In this document: positions 62,231 to 64,000 of the stretch, one piece after another
How positions within the stretch are numbered: position 1 is the first letter of the stretch
How the letters are laid out: the number at the start of each line of letters is the position of its first letter
From: Mucilaginibacter straminoryzae
GTDB taxonomy: Bacteria; Bacteroidota; Bacteroidia; Sphingobacteriales; Sphingobacteriaceae
Reading direction: 5' to 3'
DNA: 64,000 nucleotides
NCBI RefSeq assembly: GCF_022953055.1
Contig: NZ_JALJEJ010000005.1
Span: forward strand, 1 to 64,000
Position numbers and translations under genes: made by a program
Notes under the pieces: model-generated
Databases searched by the model: none
Told to the model about the DNA's origin: nothing
Seen by the model: only the letters and a program-made list of their open reading frames with translations

Positions 62231-63445
62231 ATGAATAATGTTCCGCCAATCCCAGCTGACGAGTTTGATCGTATCAGTGCGCTTTCTAACCTCGATCTGG
62301 ATTACAGTAATTTAAATGATAGTCTGAAAGACCTTACCCGCCTTGCCGCAAAGGTGGCCGGTACTGATATTTCGCTCATCAACCTAATTGATTCTTTTAC
62401 CCAATGGTCTGTTGCAAACTATGGGCTCGAGATTGAACAACTACCTCGCGAAGATTCCATTTGCCAGTATACTATAGTTTCAGATGAAAAATTCGAGGTG
62501 AAGAACCTCTCGCTTGACGACCGCTTTAAAGACAAATTATATGTAACAGGTGATCCGAATGTTCGTTACTATTATGGTGTTCCGCTTCGGGCAGATGGCT
62601 ACCATATCGGTGCGCTTTGTGTTTTAGATCCTAAAGAGGATAAGGCGCTTTCGCCCGAGAAAGAAGAGCTGCTGAGGATCATTGCCGGCGAGATCGTCAC
62701 CCGGTTAAAAATCCTGCACCTGGTAGAGTCCTTACAGGATAAAGTTAAAACGGCGTCAGAAACGCAACGCCGCCTGGCGCATGATATCCGCGGGCCTTTA
62801 GGCGGTATTATCGGCCTGGCTAATGTGATCGCAGAACAGGGTGATGAAAACCAGATGGAAGAGGTGCTGGAATTTGTTACGCTGATCTATAAAAGCGGTA
62901 AATCTATCCTGGAATTGGCCGATGAGATATTAGGTAACGACCAATTGCTGAAAAAGGCGGATAAACTGAACAGCAACCAGTTTAACCTGGCGGTTTTAAA
63001 GGAGAAGTTGCTGAAGCTTTACGGGCCGCAAGCCAAAAGCAAGCATGTAAAGTTCGAAGTGGTATCCAGCCCGGATAATGAAAAGGTGCCTTTTTCTAAA
63101 AATAAACTGCTTCAGATTGTCGGTAACCTGGTTTCTAATGCCATAAAGTTCACACCGGCAGATGGACTGGTATCTGTTAAGCTCTCGTTGAACGTTGGTA
63201 CTAAAGGCAACACCTTGCAGATAGTAGTGAGTGATACAGGCGTGGGTATGACCGAAGATAAAATACAGATGATATTGACTGGCAAGGGCGAATCTACTAC
63301 CGGTACCGGCGGCGAACAGGGTTATGGCTTTGGGTTGGCACTGGTAAAGCATCTTATGGACAGCCTTAAAGGAAAACTCTCTATTACTTCTGAACCGGAA
63401 AAGGGAACCAGTTTTACGCTGGAGCTTCCACAGTTCGAATCCTGA
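62231..63445 (+). CDS. GAF-domain sensor histidine kinase
   Basis: 404 residues, soluble. GAF domain about 30-160 (ISLINLIDSFTQWSVANYG, YYYGVPLRADGYHIGALCVLD). HisKA with H184 (RRLAHDIRGPLGGIIG) and GHKL ATPase (NLVSNAIKF, VSDTGVGM, GYGFGLALVKHLMD). No response regulator is adjacent. The ligand bound by the GAF domain is unknown. Confidence 0.92.
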   Translation: MNNVPPIPADEFDRISALSNLDLDYSNLNDSLKDLTRLAAKVAGTDISLINLIDSFTQWSVANYGLEIEQLPREDSICQYTIVSDEKFEVKNLSLDDRFKDKLYVTGDPNVRYYYGVPLRADGYHIGALCVLDPKEDKALSPEKEELLRIIAGEIVTRLKILHLVESLQDKVKTASETQRRLAHDIRGPLGGIIGLANVIAEQGDENQMEEVLEFVTLIYKSGKSILELADEILGNDQLLKKADKLNSNQFNLAVLKEKLLKLYGPQAKSKHVKFEVVSSPDNEKVPFSKNKLLQIVGNLVSNAIKFTPADGLVSVKLSLNVGTKGNTLQIVVSDTGVGMTEDKIQMILTGKGESTTGTGGEQGYGFGLALVKHLMDSLKGKLSITSEPEKGTSFTLELPQFES

Positions 63446-63454
63446 CGTTCCTCC

Positions 63455-63506
63455 GTTGGGGAAAACATTCCCATAGTTTGCGGCGTGAAAACCCCAACTA
63501 TCGGGA
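63455..63506 (+). promoter_or_regulatory. Pair of competing helices before a terminator
   Basis: GTTGGGG (63455-63461) can pair with CCCCAAC (63492-63498), while TCCCATAGTT (63469-63478) can pair with AACTATCGGGA (63496-63506, one bulge). The two helices share AAC at 63496-63498, so they exclude each other. A strong terminator follows at 63542. May be a regulatory leader or part of the kinase mRNA end. Confidence 0.35.
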
Positions 63507-63541
63507 TAAATAATGTCTTTTTAGTTAATAAAACTACACTG

Positions 63542-63564
63542 AGGCCCGTTTTAGGGCCTTTTTG
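63542..63564 (+). terminator. Terminator between the kinase and the last gene
   Basis: AGGCCC and GGGCCT form a 6-base GC stem with loop GTTTTA, followed by TTTTTG. It lies 97 bases after the kinase stop. Confidence 0.75.
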
Positions 63565-63637
63565 CTTTTAGGCACATTGCTGGAACTTTATTTGCCTATA
63601 CCCCGTAGAAGTATTCATTTTATTGATAGTTAATTTT

Positions 63638-64000
63638 ATGAACAGGTTTTTTACTTTTTTTCTTATCACTGGGGTTTCTGCCCTGGTTGCCTGTAAAAAA
63701 GACAACAACAGCAGCAGCGGAACTACGCCGCAGACCAGTGTAAACAAAGTTGCGCCAGACGGCTTCAACTTCGCTACAACTAAAAGCGTAACCCTTAACC
63801 TTACCCTGCGCGCCAATAATGATGCTGCGCTTTCAGGCGTAGTAGTTAGTGTTTACCTTCCCGGCAATACCAACCCGGATGCTTCAGTTTTTAAAGGTGT
63901 AACAGATAAATCCGGTAATCTTACCGGCACTTTCACTGTTCCTGCTTATTATGATAAGGTGGTGATCAACCCGGCCTATATCGGTTTAATGCAAAATGCT
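63638..64000 (+). CDS. Partial lipoprotein, probable LruC-domain protein (cut at right edge)
   Basis: 121 residues visible with no stop before the end. Lipoprotein signal FFTFFLITGVSALVACKKD. The next region, APDGFNFATTKSVTLNLTLR then an Ig-like turn (SGVVVSVYLPGN, DKSGNLTGTFTVP), resembles the start of Bacteroidota LruC-type surface proteins. The rest is outside the window, so the call is tentative. Confidence 0.6.
   Translation, partial: MNRFFTFFLITGVSALVACKKDNNSSSGTTPQTSVNKVAPDGFNFATTKSVTLNLTLRANNDAALSGVVVSVYLPGNTNPDASVFKGVTDKSGNLTGTFTVPAYYDKVVINPAYIGLMQNA

Noticed and set aside
62996..63352. Minus-strand frame inside the GAF histidine kinase
   Set aside because: Antisense to a conserved ATPase domain; no family features.

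Overview
The window looks like a chromosomal segment of a Bacteroidota bacterium, most likely of the Sphingobacteriaceae (Mucilaginibacter/Pedobacter type). The evidence is the recurrent TAnnTTTG promoter element (several copies with a TTG exactly 19 bases upstream), a DUF4175 protein, 7TM-DISM signalling proteins, WG-repeat and Ig-like lipoproteins, a dihydroceramide-desaturase-like enzyme, and start codons without clear Shine-Dalgarno sites. It is mostly ordinary chromosome. No prophage, insertion sequence, CRISPR array or rRNA gene is visible. Four tRNA genes are present: Pro-GGG, Gly-CCC and two identical Glu-UUC copies.

Layout. 1-4.7 kb: two promoters firing off the left edge, small poorly known secreted proteins, one frameshifted gene and a WG-repeat protein. 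4.7-8 kb: tRNA-Pro and a minus-strand surface-glycan operon (GT8, GT2, Wzx-like flippase). 8-13.4 kb: DUF4175 protein, RsbW-like kinase, YbeY, glutathione peroxidase. 13.4-15.8 kb: MlaE-MlaF-MlaD lipid transport operon. 16-20.7 kb: NAD(P)-binding protein, ABC-F ATPase, small membrane protein and mnmG, with two parS-like palindromes just upstream of mnmG. 20.8-29.6 kb: Ig-like lipoprotein, gamma carbonic anhydrase, divergent nadB/nadA, a secreted nuclease and thiL. 29.6-30.1 kb: a mosaic of REP-like palindromes. 30-32.4 kb: rhomboid and M14 peptidase.

32.6-39.0 kb is the most coherent accessory system. One promoter (TTG-N19-TATCTTTA) precedes six tightly packed genes: a DUF427 protein, an FAD-dependent disulfide reductase, an ABC ATPase, a permease fused to a betaine-type binding domain, EgtB and EgtD. 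This reads as an ergothioneine cassette that joins synthesis with an EgtUV-like transporter and a possible thiol reductase. The two lobes of the fused binding domain are in swapped order (circular permutation).

39-50 kb: tRNA-Glu pair, an AT-rich orphan gene, a VOC protein, a duplicated-domain lipoprotein, a membrane protein with a NarL-type two-component pair, small proteins including a 43-residue membrane protein with a predicted leaderless transcript, a 7TM-DISM receptor fused to an IS1595-type transposase DNA-binding region, and two alginate-lyase-family genes. 50-64 kb: lnt, SIMPL protein, GT39, a stand-alone degenerate receiver, serS, rsmI with an attached HsdR_N-like nuclease, a dihydroceramide Delta4-desaturase-like enzyme, a DUF4268 protein, a Gfo/Idh/MocA oxidoreductase, a HAD hydrolase, a GAF histidine kinase and the start of a probable LruC-type lipoprotein cut by the right edge.
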